A DNA stretch of 64,000 nt, from contig OZ234495.1 in the NCBI GenBank assembly GCA_965153455.1, positions 22,068,875 to 22,132,874 on the forward strand. Reading direction: 5' to 3'. The first letter of the stretch is position 1; each line of letters begins with the position of its first letter. The notes beneath the pieces were generated by a model. It ran no database searches and was not told the origin of the DNA. It saw only the letters and a program-made list of their open reading frames with translations. Positions 49,353 through 61,500 of this stretch are shown one piece after another. Both the position numbers and the translations under genes were made by a program. The DNA comes from Sphagnum compactum. Its lineage: Eukaryota; Bryophyta; Sphagnopsida; Sphagnales.

Positions 49353-50940
49353 CATGCCATAAAATCAACAATATATCAAATTTGTGATTAGGGCATTTGC
49401 AAGCTAGAATGGAACATTTTTGTGTTGATAATGGAGTTCATTTTAAGAAATTCTTTCACACTATATTTTTTAAGGCCAAAAATATAAACTTTTGTAGTTA
49501 TAAAATATTCATATTTTGTATAAAATAATGCTACATGTCACTATAGTATACCCTAAGTTTCAATTTTTGTGAAAAAATTCATCTCAATTTCAAAAAATGT
49601 GAACATGAGGGACTTTGCCTTTTTCATTGTTTTTTGGTGTCATTAAAAGTCCATCAAACTTTCTTTTGATATTGAAATGGTTAACAAGGCTTCATTTTGA
49701 ATTTAAAATATAGATTTTGAGTTTTGGAAAGAAAATGATGTTATTTTATTACAAACCATCATTATAATGAGTCCATATCCAACTTATTGAAGATTGTGTC
49801 ATTGTAATTTGACTACAATCAAAAGTTCCCCATGTGATTTAAAAATATTTATTTTAAATGATTTTTGTTTTGTATCACAATAAATTATATAAATGAAACC
49901 CTTTTCACAAAATGAAAAAGAAAATTACCATGAGACATAGTTCAATCCATGAGGGTGTAGCTATGCACCAAATATATAATAATGGATTTTTAAAGTTGAA
50001 AATATGAATTAATTTCTATACGGACCTCTTTATACACGAATGTTTTTGTATGGTTGTTCTTTGGGATATTAAATAAGGATTCAATATATTATATATAAGA
50101 ACAATAAGAACATAGATGCAAAAAATTGTTAAAAGAACTTTAAAAGAAAAACTTTTGGATTTTTTAAATTTTTGAAATGAGTCATATTTTCATAAGTCCA
50201 TATCATAATTCTTTTTTGGTGAATTTCAATTGTTTTTTGCTCTTAACATGTATGTTAAAAAATTTCTTAAATGATTTTTCTTTGCATGAATTTTTTTAAT
50301 TCATTAACCACTAGTCATGTAATTCCTCGTTTAATCAATGATACCATAGTAGATTGTCATTTTAACATTACTCTACGAAGACTAAAAGAGTGGTGTACTT
50401 GTTAAAAATGAAGCACCTTGGCTTATAAACACCTTATTTGGCATCTTTTTTATTAAAAAAATTTAAAAATTTAAGTGATTTTTGTACTACTATGTTAAAT
50501 TTTATATTTAAAAAACTGTTAAAATAAATTAATAAGCAAATATTAAAATTTGTCAAAAGTTAGGTATGAATCCTTTTACATTATAAAAGTAGTGGTTACA
50601 ATTGTCGAAAAAGTTTTTTTGGGTACTTTTTATTCATTGCATTGATTTCAAATTTTCAATATGTATATCAATATATTGATAATAGTATTGTATAATGACA
50701 ACTCCATATATATATAATTGTTTTTTTACAATGTTGGATACACAAAATTAAATAGTGTTTTCAATAGCTTTGATACATATTTGCAAAACTACACCTAGGG
50801 GAGTAAAAGAAGTTGGTTGAGTAATAAGATTTCTTTTGGAGTTGCAAGTTTGAATAAAATATGATTCCACTCTTGGGATCATTATGCTTTTCTTTGCTCA
50901 TATTGAAACTAGAGTATGATTTGTAATGTTCAAGGGAAGG
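49353..50940. other. Decayed retrotransposon 3' interior, copy C, no gene
   Basis: Collinear with A 15787-17473, with about 115 bp missing near 49960. No coding sequence was recognised. Confidence 0.6.
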
Positions 50941-51192
50941 TATTGAAGACATTGATTGTTATTTGGAAGGCACATGTGAAAGGCTTTGATGTCACTAATT
51001 TTGGTACATAGTTACATAGTTACATAGTTTGTTACTTCACAGCATGACAATTTACTGGTTGGTTAGTTAGTTAGAATTTAATTATCTTATTTGAGTCTGT
51101 TGGATTGAACGACTCTTGTAGTATTTAGCCAAACACTTAATCTTGTTGTGCAATCTTTGAAACTGCACTCTTGTACTATGCAATCTTCTACA
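50941..51192 (+). repeat. Copia-like 3' LTR, copy C
   Basis: 252 bp ending CTTCTACA before AGGAT. The terminal TG has mutated to TA. Confidence 0.75.
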
Positions 51193-51422
51193 AGGATGTG
51201 GGTCAATGATGTTGCCTCATCAGGTTTACTAATTGAATAGAAAAGAAGCTTAGCATCACAAAACCCATAAGTAGCTATGTAAAGGTAGCCAACAAAGTAC
51301 GTAGTGTGAAAGACCCTGCCATTTATCAGGCTTCATAGTTTTACTTCATGTGTGAAGGAATTACTCTAGCCCCTCAGGACACAAGAACAACTGCACATTG
51401 CACTCTTGCAAATGCTGCATGA

Positions 51423-51731
51423 TTAGCAAGCAGTCAGAACACTGACATGTCCAGTCCACAAATGCCTAGTAATTGCTGCGTACTTTTCTTCAATTATGTA
51501 GCCACTTGTTGTACTTTGTTTGCTACGCTTGCCTATCAAAACATCTTCATGTTCTACAATGTCTTCGAGCTCAATGGTATAACACCCTTCTAAGACCTTT
51601 TGGACCTCAAAAAAGGTTTTAGCTTCAAACCCACTAGTGTGCAAATGAAAGCCCTGCCAAACCTTGGCCATTGAGCTTGATTTAGAGATACCAACAATGT
51701 GTTGGGTTGAATTTGTTGGTCTGCTTCCCAA
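51423..51731 (-). other. Open segment spanning the end of unit C, possible exon relic
   Basis: 102 codons, including FFEVQKVLEGCYTIELEDIV and EHEDVLIGKRSKQ. The part upstream of 51574 is shared with A near 18040-18107 (ELKDIVEHEDVLTGKCTKQS); the rest is unique to this locus. The frame is conserved between A and C across the shared part. I do not recognise the protein. Confidence 0.3.
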
Positions 51732-53770
51732 AAAAAAAACTTCTTCTAATTATTCATGTTAAAGTATCACGAATCAGGATGGTAAGGTGAATGTATGGTT
51801 GAATGCCTCATTTTTGGCAAACAGACGTTCCATAGAATTCTTTTGCAAGTTTTTTTTAAATGATCAAATGGACATGATTTTAATTTTTTAAGATTTCATT
51901 ATTGTAATCTTTGACTATCAAGTGTTCACCCATCTATGAAACTTTCTAAATTTAAATCAAAACCTACATCAAAAGTTGTAAATGTCATTTGTTATGGTGG
52001 ATTTCATTTGGAAATCCTAAAAGAAATAAATTTCACACGAATCAAGGCTCAAGTTTTTTAAAAATTAATGTTCATTAGGCACAAAATTTTTGAAAAATGA
52101 AAAAACATTCCAGATTAATTCTCTCCCTTCAAAAATCTATAACTACCCTTTAGTTAAGGTTTTTAAAATATATATATTCGTAATAATCATATTAATATAT
52201 TTTGAATTGGTAATTAAAAATTAAAAATTATGTTATTCACCACAAGCATTAAACACAATGCATCCTAACAAAACAACCATTGTGACACAAAAAGTGAACA
52301 AATCAACCATGCATTCACTCAACAAGAAAAAAAGGTGATTTAGCAAATATTGAATTTCAATTCACACTAAAAGAATCCCATGATGATGATTGGACTTCAA
52401 TTGAAATCGCACAAAGGGGGGGGGGTGGGGGGAGGACTAATGATGAATATTTTATGCAATAAGGTGACTTTGAAAAGGGGGTGAGAGGTGTTTTTTATAA
52501 CATCATGAACATGTTAACCATAAAGGCTTGATTACATAAGTCTCCGTCACAATTGATTATGTGGCATTCTAGGTGAAGTTTGAACTTGTCAAGATGAAGG
52601 AACAATAATGTTTCAACACTCATGTGTTCAAGTGAAATGTCACCTTTGCCAATCCATAAAAAATGATGACTTCACAGATTTTAAGTTTGAAATTTACATT
52701 CACATCTTGAAAATTGCTGATGCATTGTGATTGAATAAGCCAATGGAACATGTGATGTTTGAAAGATGCATGAGTGAGTACTTGCCAAAAAAGTTTAACG
52801 TTTGAATTAAATATGAAATTGCTCAAAACATGTATGCATATACATTTCATTTCATGCAGTTGTAGAAGTATCAGGAGAATTCCTCCATCAAACCCACAAC
52901 AATCAGCTGGGTTTCACATGCTGTAACGGGATTCACAGGATTTGTGACCTTTATCGATTGTAGGTCTATCATCTTCTCCACTGCATACACTAACTTAAAA
53001 TCATTTAAAAGGTTTTTCCTTTTTACTTTTTCGTTGGCAGCAAAAGCATGTTCTGTTGAATGATACTTGCATTTATGATGGAACTGAAGCAAATACGAGT
53101 CTGACGAGCTACAGTGAATGATAAAGGACGCGCTTGGGTGGACGATCATCTACGCTGGTACATGTAACAGGGGCAATGAGTCATACTGCTATGAATCATA
53201 CTAATGCATAGTACATGAAGGACAAATCACAAGACTCTTGCCCCTGCCACCCCGCAAAGAATTCATCCGATCAACGGATCAGAGATTGAAAATGTTGGAT
53301 TAAGATTCTCTTTTTGTTTTTGGGGGCAGGTCTAGAACCCACCCACATTTCTGGAGTGACCTTTGTCATATTGTTTTGAAGTGATATGAAGCTGCATTTT
53401 TTATCCCACAAAATTCATGCCCACTTCCAATCATCCACCTTCAGACAGGACCACAGTCACAACTCCTGTGCCATTTCTGTCGTGGTTCAATGTAGCCCAC
53501 TACAAACTTAGAACAATGGTGACAACAGCCAAAACATAATTCAAAGTCATGTGGGTGCTAGTTTTCAGCATTCAGAGAACTGATCTTGACCTCTTGGACT
53601 TAAACAGACATACTCTCCTACAGTAGAAAATTATCAGCCCCCCCAACAATAGACAACAGCTGCAAATCTTGCAGCACTCCTGCAAAAGCAACTTTCATTA
53701 TTTAAAAGCTTTTTTCTTTGTTTTTTTGTATGTGAGCAACAGCATGTTCTAACCAGGTGACAAGGATTTA
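51732..53770. other. AT-rich region, no confident gene
   Basis: Includes a G-run at about 52416-52435 and an unrecognised minus-strand open frame at 52871-53149. A segment at about 53270-53340 has a diverged direct copy at about 54108-54180, both ending CAGGTCTAGA. Nothing else is supported. Confidence 0.5.
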
Positions 53771-54093
53771 AACTGGCCAAGGGTCTTAAATGCAGCCAGT
53801 ACCCAAAGTACTGCTGCGATTTTTTCCCCCAAGTCTGCCCTTTGCCCCGTCATTTTTTCATCTCGTGATGTCTAGACATGTTTTATGATACCAGGCACAT
53901 GTTTCTCTGGCAACCTACCATGGTTTACACTCATAACCTCATGTAACGTGCCAAGTCCAAAATGAGCATAACATGGACCCAAAGCATGTCTACGCATGGA
54001 AAGGCCAAAAAGTGACGAGGCGAAGGGCAGACAAGGGGGAAAAATCGCAGCAGTACTTTTGGTACTGGCTGCATTTAAGACCCTTGGCCAGTT
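53771..54093. repeat. Foldback element (inverted repeat with arms of about 90 nt)
   Basis: The left arm starts AACTGGCCAAGGGTCTTAAA and the right arm ends with its complement at 54093. The arms match nearly perfectly over about 88 nt, with a few mismatches and a one- or two-base indel. Weaker pairing continues inward around GTCTAGACATG / CATGTCTACGCATG. It could be a MITE-like insertion or a locus producing a hairpin RNA. No target duplication is evident. Confidence 0.8.
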
Positions 54094-54403
54094 GAATGTC
54101 TTCCGAAGACATCCACTGATCAAGGGATCACAAAATGTCAGATGAAGATTTTCCTTTTCCGTCGGGGTACAGGTCTAGACCTAGACCTATCTCGTTTGCG
54201 AAGAGTCAGGTGGCTGTATAGCGTGGCCTCTTACAGTAACTATCTCGTGCAGGTGTGCTCCCATGTGTCTATAAAAACGCACAAATTCTCAGTCTCTGCA
54301 ACTGCTTTTCAAATGGTGAAGAATGCTGGTACTCGAAGGATTGCTGCAGTGGAGTGTGCATCATACCCCTTCCTTGGCCTCCCGTTCCTGGTCACTGTTC
54401 CTA

Positions 54404-54750
54404 GGACGAGGTCCCGTGCTTCTGTGCATGCAGGCCAACAGTCTTCAAGAGGCTATTCAGTTAGTGAACAGCAACAAGTGTGGAATGGGACAGCAATATT
54501 CACTAGATCAGGGGCAGTTGCATGCACATTTCAACATGAGATTCATGCTGGCCAACTGGGAATTAATATTCCAATTCCAGTGCCCCTGCCCTTCTTCTCT
54601 TTCACAGGAACCAGGGCATCATTTGCTGGAGACCTAAACTTCTATGGGAAGGTTGGTGTGCACTTCTTTAAACAGATGGTCACATCCCAATGGAAGGACA
54701 ATGACCTGCAAGGTGTGGCTATGGCATTCCCCACCTCAAAAAAGGTATGA
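54404..54750 (+). pseudogene. Methylmalonate-semialdehyde dehydrogenase (ALDH6) C-terminal fragment
   Basis: Frame 2 reads [20 protein letters not shown] up to NKCG. A missing base at about 54484 shifts to the frame reading [44 protein letters not shown], ending [16 protein letters not shown] and a stop at 54750. These are hallmark C-terminal motifs of the ALDH6 family, which converts malonate and methylmalonate semialdehydes to acyl-CoA in mitochondria. Only the last part of the enzyme is present and the catalytic-cysteine region is absent. Sequence just upstream (54310-54403) ends TTCCTAG and may be retained intron. It is a broken gene fragment and probably not functional. Confidence 0.8.
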
Positions 54751-56085
54751 GGGATGAGATCTTGGGCTGTCTAGATTTACAATGTATGACCTGGACTTCT
54801 TCCATCCAAGCAAAGTTGTGATGTAATCACCAAAGCAGCAAGTCAAAAGTCAGGAGCAAAAACAAATTCACAATTGAGATGATGAAGAATGAAAGCATAA
54901 TCTGATTCTGTTGCCAAGACACTGGGAAGCCCTAAAGCAAATGATGCCCCAGATCTTATGAAAGAGAAGAGAAAGATTATGGTATCCAGCTGCTTCTGTT
55001 GCTCCTAACTGCCAAGACTAGACCTCTGTGTAAATCATACTGGACAGCAGCTGTACATTGAGATCAAGAGTGTACCACTGCATGAAAAATTGAATAGACC
55101 TTGCCTACACTCTGTCATAAGCCCTGATCATGGCAAACCACAGAATGTGATGTCCATGCCTCTCCATCCATAATGCAGCATTACCATGGTGAATAAATTG
55201 AGTTTGTACTTAGTATGAGTTCAAAATGCAAAGTGTCACTGCTATCTCTATATTTAGAGTTGTAAAGTTGATGGAAAGACGTGGTGTGGAAAGTGTGTAC
55301 TATGAAGCAATTGCTAGTATAAACAGAAAACAAATCATCAAACGACCAAGTCCTGCTCAACTAAGCAATGCCTGCGCACCAAACTGTCAGTGGAGTCATG
55401 ATTGCTATTTCAAGTTGCATTTAATACCAATTTCCAAAGCAGAGACTGTCCTAATTGCAACCAACAACAGCCATTCCAACTTCACAATGTCATCTACAAA
55501 ACCTTGGTTCTGAGGCAGGGTCCTCTGCTGGGCTAACAAGAAATAAATATTACAAACTACCAGCACAAGTGAGCTGCCCAGACTGAAACATTCTAACAGC
55601 AGGTATGCTGAGATGGATCATCAATGATTCCTGCTGAAGAGTGCAAGCAAAGTGAAAACACAGTGTAAGGAATTGTGGCAATGTTATCAATATCCTGCAA
55701 AAATCAAAGGAGAAGTCTCCACTCTGACATTGGCGCACCATATCGACTTCAACAAGGGAGTGACTCTAACGCGGCAAAGCATGTAGTGTGAGGTCCACAC
55801 CTCTGCATCCACAAAGCAGTATCACCACTGTAAATAAATTGCAACATGAATCCATGACAAAGCACCCGCAAATGTATCAGAGTTCTAGGCACATCCATGG
55901 ACATTTACTGGACTCCCATGACTCATGAAACCTGTTACGGTCAATATGAAATGACCACGACTTGTCAATGGGAACACTGATCAAACTCTCTTGCTTCTTG
56001 AGAAGGTCCAGAAACAAGCTGATCCATCATGATAACACCAGGCTGCAATGACACACAGTACAGAGTGGCCAAGGCAAGAGCACAC
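54751..56085. other. Intergenic, no confident gene
   Basis: Short open frames only. Two segments (about 55140-55215 and 55785-55850) resemble each other (TCCAT.CCTCT.CATCCA, then GTAAATAAATTG), suggesting a small duplicated repeat. Part will be the 3' UTR of the splicing-factor gene that ends at 56086. Confidence 0.5.
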
Positions 56086-58223
56086 TCACTTTTGAGAAGC
56101 TTCATCCCGAAGTTTGATGACTTCCGCCTCTAGCTGCAAACAAGCTGCCTCTATGTCGAGATTCTTTTGACAGAGCTCTTTCCATTGCAAGCCCCAACGG
56201 TTCAACTCTGCTGCTGCAGCTTGCTGTATTAACCATTGAGCACACACAATGAATAACAACCGGATCCTTGCTAAAGTCAATTTCAGGCTCATCTGAAGCA
56301 AAGTCAATGGCTCCATGTTTACCAATACACATTGTGTACACAAAAAGCAAATCAATCTGCTGTTACTAGACTCTATGTAATGGCTTTGGCTAGACACATA
56401 TGATCATGCATGAAACCTTTAGAGTGACTCTCCAAAAGAACTGGAGGCACAATTGGCTGGATGAATGGAAGAGAGATTGCCTGGAGAAAATGAAAGGGTG
56501 AGATAGGAGAGGAAGAGCTTTCAATAGGACAAAAGGCATTGCAATGATTTGGGAAAAAAAGAACAAAAGCAAAGTCAACATGCTCCACAGGATTGGTGAC
56601 ATGAGCTAGACAGACAAGGCAGGCAGAACAGCAAACCTGATTCAGCTTGCGCTCTCGATTCAACACCTCAATCTCATGAGTATGATCCTGAACAATTGCA
56701 TGTAGCCTACAGCACCAAGGCCCAGTTCATAATGTATCCATCAGAACTCTCTTGTTATTCTGTCAAAAAACTATTGAAGCATTCCTTGATAATGTGCATA
56801 CACAACCAACTTCTGAAAGCCCTGCAAATGCTTATAGAAAGCAAACAGAAGGATACCTGGCCTGGAAACCCTCCAGATTTTGATTGTAGACCCTCCACAC
56901 ACTTGTGCCATACTTGAGCATTAACTCAAGATTCTCAAGCCTGTTTTATAGATACAGAGAAGATCAGAAACAATAATATCTTTAAAAAGACTGACATCGC
57001 TCCCACAATTACACTTCCAACCTGAATAGCATTGAGAGATGACCTGAGAAGAACATTATACAGATTTGAGATCCTCACACCATGTCAGTGAACAGGAAAA
57101 CAAGGAGATACAGCCCTCAAGAATATAGAAAAAATCTGAGGAGTGGTTTGAACAATATCAACAGTCACACACACGTTCAGTGACCTTGAACAATTCAGAA
57201 ACAAGTCTGAACATCTTATGCGGGCTAAACAATAAATGACAGGATTTTATCAGCTGGATGGCCTGTCTATACACACAAATTCAGAAACAGAGACTAGAAT
57301 TCAAGCACCTTATCGATTGGTGGTGAAGCTGGCTCTCTGCATTACGAAGTGCACTGCTCCATGCATTGACATCATTGCGCTTGTTCAAGGGCGGAGCATC
57401 CAATCCATAGCGTGATAAGTCAAGTGTAGCTGGAGGTTTACCCACACGCACTCTCTCAAACTCTTTTGCTAGCATCGGGTATTTCTGAGTCATGCAAAGT
57501 ACACCAACTTCATTCAGTTGAACACAATCATGATAGGAAAGTCCAACAGACGAAACAAGTGTTCCTGCCATCCATATGAAACTAAAACCTTACAACAGAG
57601 AATGGGAAACCTCACATTAGGGTTTATCCAAATCCACACAAGATCACACTCTCACACAGGAAATGCAGATTCTTCAAAGACTTGTGGTCTATACAGACAT
57701 TGACTGTGTAAATCTGTTGCCTCCTATAACGCTACTCACTGTGGTTCCTCCTGGTTCTGAAATCGCTTAAAGCATCATGCAGACCTTGTAATCATTCTCC
57801 TTTTCACATCCCAGGTGAGATGATTACATTGACAAGCTGAAGTATCATCGACGCAAATTTCTGCAGTCGAAGAGCTGCAATCCGATCAAACGCAAACTAA
57901 ACCCTAACCCTAATTCAATGTTCTGGGGACTCAAGACTGGCGTTGCGTGCATTGGAGAATGTTGTGAAAGGAAGTGAACAGACCTCAAGATCGAAGGTGG
58001 GTGCAGGGGGTAATTGAGAAAGGAAGTCAGCAGGTCGTTTGGGACCGAGCCGCATCTCTTCAGCAATGAGCTTGTCGACCTCGGCCTTGACTTTGGGATC
58101 GCTGTAGTCATTATCAATGTAGGGCAAAGCGTCAAAGGCATCATCCATCTCTTCATTTCTCCATCTTCCTTTCGCTTCCGGACCTGGCCCTGCTTCCAGC
58201 ATCAATATATCTGCACTACCCAT
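56086..58223 (-). CDS. Pre-mRNA splicing factor BCAS2/SPF27 (MOS4 homologue), five exons
   Basis: Exons on the minus strand: 58223-57984, 57484-57309, 56940-56857, 56706-56637 and 56223-56086. All introns are GT-AG and all phases match, giving 235 aa, close to family length. Exon 1 reads [20 protein letters not shown] and [17 protein letters not shown]; exon 2 [12 protein letters not shown] and [11 protein letters not shown]; exon 3 [11 protein letters not shown]; exon 4 [13 protein letters not shown]; exon 5 [20 protein letters not shown]. This order and spacing match Arabidopsis MOS4, human BCAS2 and their relatives. The protein is a core subunit of the nuclear PRP19/NTC complex (MAC in plants), which activates the spliceosome; in Arabidopsis MOS4 is also needed for immune-receptor signalling. 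The C-terminal half is helical and coiled-coil-like. The start matches the conserved N-terminus. I see no damage, so it should be functional. Confidence 0.93.
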
Positions 58224-58360
58224 CGTCTCTTGCTTCCCGCGACCTTGCCGTGGACGCTCTGGTGGGAAGCGCTCAAAAGTGTCTGAACAACACTTACGCG
58301 AACGAGGCACGGAAATCCTGTTCCCGAAATTAGGGTTTTGGGCATCCTCAGGTGTCCCCC
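58224..58360 (-). promoter_or_regulatory. Upstream region of the splicing-factor gene with telo-box
   Basis: The minus strand carries GCCCAAAACCCTAA (58343-58330), a telo-box with an adjacent GCCCA motif, about 107 bp upstream of the ATG. Such motifs are common in plant promoters of housekeeping and translation or RNA-processing genes. A second telo-box-like AAACCCTAACCCTAA lies in intron 1 at about 57898-57912. Confidence 0.5.
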
Positions 58361-58409
58361 AATCGAACAACCTGTAACCGAACAGCAAGTTGGCGACTAG
58401 GTGTGTTTT

Positions 58410-58530
58410 TTTTTTTTTTTTTAATGAATTTTGTGATATTGCCAAAGGGGCGATCCATCCATAGGAAGTGGCCATCATCCACAGGAAGATGTAGCCAAAT
58501 TTGGCTATTAACCGGATATGAAAATACAAA
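58410..58530. repeat. Copy of the dispersed repeat found in the unit leaders
   Basis: After a run of T (about 58406-58421) the sequence AATTTTGTGATATTGCCA...CATCCACAGGAAGATGTAGCCAAATTTGGCTAT...ATATG.AA follows that at about 9350-9460, 27310-27420 and 44960-45070. It contains the perfect palindrome AGCCAAATTTGGCT. The adjacent T-run could be the tail of a short retroposon on the minus strand. Confidence 0.65.
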
Positions 58531-58599
58531 ACTCTAATCATCCTTTCAAATTTTTTGCTACTTAGTGACCAAAGACATAAATCTGGCAATTTTTACCTT

Positions 58600-61500
58600 A
58601 TCAAACATTTACCCTTGAGACGAACTTTTGGATGTTAATTTTGGATGACAATAAGTGAGGCAACATAACATACTAGCTCATGTAAAGTACTATTTATTTA
58701 TTTTTTTTATTTTTTTATTTTTTCTAATTGTGGGTTAGAAGTGAAATTGTGCATGGAGTAGCCAGGTTCCATATCAATTCTTCACAATGGCAAGTAAATG
58801 GGAAGTAACACAAGTGGGGTGTTATGCCATTTTCTCCCATATATTACTGCATGTGATTTAAGCAACATAATCCATATTTCCTTACCTTGCAAACAATGTG
58901 TTTTACATCCTTTTCTATTATGTCTTCAAATGTCTAATGAGCTTTCAAAGATTAGAGTTGGATAGATATGGATTTGCTTTGTAACATAGAATGCACTATT
59001 AAAGCTTTGCCTTCCTTCTTTGATGTATCTTAGGCAAGTAAGTGCCAACTCCAGATCCGGGGTCCTGTCCATTTGCAAAAGGTCCTTGCATCACTTGTGT
59101 TAACCCCTTCCACAAATGGAAGGAACCTCCGTATAGAAATTTACCCGTGCATTGTGTTCATATCAAAAGCTATATGAAATTTTCTAGTGTTAATCAAATA
59201 AACTCTATGAAACATAATTTTCGTCCCATATCGATTGGGAAGGAATTTTATTTTCAAATAGGAATTTTGGTTTTGAATTTTTTTTGTTCTTCACGTCAAA
59301 AAATATCTTTACCTACATTGATTTAAAACATTAAATGGTTTGTTCATTTTATTAAAACAAAAAGGTGGGTTGATTGCAATAGATGATGTGAACAAGAGCA
59401 AAATTACATAATGATTTGTGGATACAAGTTTCAAAATAGAATTCCACAAATTGAATGGAGTAAACAAGTCTCAATAATTACAATAAATAAAGTTGCAAAT
59501 AAATAAAATTCATGTAAATCAAAAATAAAAGTGGAAATCAAAATATAAGTGATAAAATGTCAAATGATAAAAAATTGAAACAATATTCCAACGTTTATTA
59601 AAATTCGGCAACATATAAACCATATTTGAATCCATGAATTCACCAAAAGAATGTCAAATCAAATCAAAACCACAAAGTAAAGTACAAATACAAAAATATA
59701 TCAATCCATGGGTGCACTGTGAATTAAACTAGACGTAATGTTTGGGTTAAAGATCAAAAGGTAACATTACAATTTGTAAGGTTATGAAATTGATGTTCAC
59801 TTACATTTGTCACAATTGTAAGGTTGTGATCATAGTTTTTCATCATGTTTGGTAAAATAGATGACCCCTCGTTCCATGTTTGATTGGTGGCAAATCATAA
59901 TTAACAAAGCATGTTTTGCATATGACAGCCACAAACAAAAAGCCACAAACAAAAACCTACCATGGGAATACCAAAATACACAATAGAAAAAAAAGAGAAG
60001 AGAAGTTGCAAACAATTATTGACAAAATATTGTAAGAACTTAACTACAAAAAACCTTCAAATTGAATAGCACATTGAATTATTTTTGAATGATTCTAGTT
60101 CTACATTCAACATTTGCGCATACATCAAAGTGCAATTACTTGTTACTTGATTGGAAATAATTCTTTACATTGCTTAGCTTGTAATTTCACGATCAAATCT
60201 AGTCATATATAGGTGAAAGCATAGTAAAATATACATAAAAATTTGACAAAGTAAATTCAAGTTTTAAATGGTTTGATTATTTTTGACATAAACACAAGAA
60301 AATGTATTCAAAATCTATTTAAATTTCATTATGAAACCATTGTTGCTTCCATTGAATTTACAATAAATTAAACACAAAACTTTAGAAACTTTAGAATAGT
60401 AAAAGTAAGGAACATGTACTTTTGAAATTAATTTGTCAATATGGTGTTCAAAATGTTTTTTACAAAACTTAATGAAATAGATATGTACTAAGTTATGACA
60501 TAAAGATCATTATATATTCAAGGGCATGAGAATAAATAAATTGTACTTTCATTTTGTTAGAATATATTTGAAGAAAATGTTACTTTGCAAAAAGTAAGTT
60601 TCAAAAACTACTTGCATTTCTTTAAACCTATTTCAACACTGCAAATTTCAAAAAATAATGCCCAATAGTGAAATACTTTGTGTTTTTATCATTCAAACAA
60701 ATACATTGAATGAATAATTATTTTGTGATGAGCTTTGGTCCTATTTTTTGTTGGCTTGACAAGTAAACTATCAAAAATGTTTAGTTGTATATTTTATCAT
60801 GTTTTCACCCATTTATTTTTAAAACGCCATTAGAAAAATATGAAGATAAGATCCTATTAACGTACAAAAGAAATAAAAATTATGTTTATTCAAGTAGTTC
60901 TTTAGGTCCTTGTGCCCAAATATTTTCATAACATATTCTACTAGAATAAATGCCTTTGTGCCATTCTTGTAATCGTAACACTATGATCTATCTTATTCAT
61001 AATTTTTTACATTTAAGGTTAGGGCTGCTTTTAGTAAGTCCTTGCTAAGAAAAAAAACATTTTCTCGCAATAGTTGGCATTTTCAAGAACCATGTTTTTT
61101 TAGCTCCATTCAACAACTTTAACTCTAAATTAAGAACAAAGGTTGTGATTTAGGATCCAAAAATTAAGGTCTATGTTCTGTGAAGATGAGAGAGGTATCC
61201 AACATCCAAAAATGCTCATGAGTGGACAATGATCATTTGCCCTACACTAGTTGACGTGAATATTCTTATTTATGTTGAGTCCATATTGATATGTGCAATG
61301 CAAGTCCACTATGTTAAAAGCTTAGAAATTGTCCAAGAAATCACATAAACAATCACATGAAAAACCAAAACATTTACCTTATTTCAAATATTTTCCAAAC
61401 TCATTAGAGTGCAATGAAAATTTTTGTCACACATTTTTTTCAAGTCATTTGCCCCATGAATAATGAAATTACAAGTACAAAAATAACCAAATCTCAAATT

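Larger units (their letters stand above)
46774..51192 (+). mobile_element. Decayed Copia-like LTR retrotransposon, copy C
   Basis: Left LTR 46774-46942 (shortened internally) and right LTR 50941-51192 (first bases TATTG instead of TGTTG), with AGGAT at 46769-46773 and 51193-51197. The primer-binding site reads TGGTATCACGAT. A large interior part is deleted. Confidence 0.85.
44809..51574. repeat. Tandem array unit C (truncated third copy)
   Basis: Starts with CTTGGTGTGAAAC and is collinear with A and B, with deletions equivalent to A about 12250-14735 (junction near 48290) and about 115 bp near 49960. Homology to A ends after GAGCTCAA at about 51574 (A 18107), so the gene-bearing part of the unit is missing. 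Confidence 0.85.

Noticed and set aside
52871-53149. 92-codon minus-strand frame ending VVGLMEEFS
   Set aside because: Partly protein-like but without any family I can name or support from a second copy.
55226-55513. 95-codon plus-strand frame 3' of the dehydrogenase fragment
   Set aside because: No recognisable motif, no splice context and an unremarkable length for this composition.
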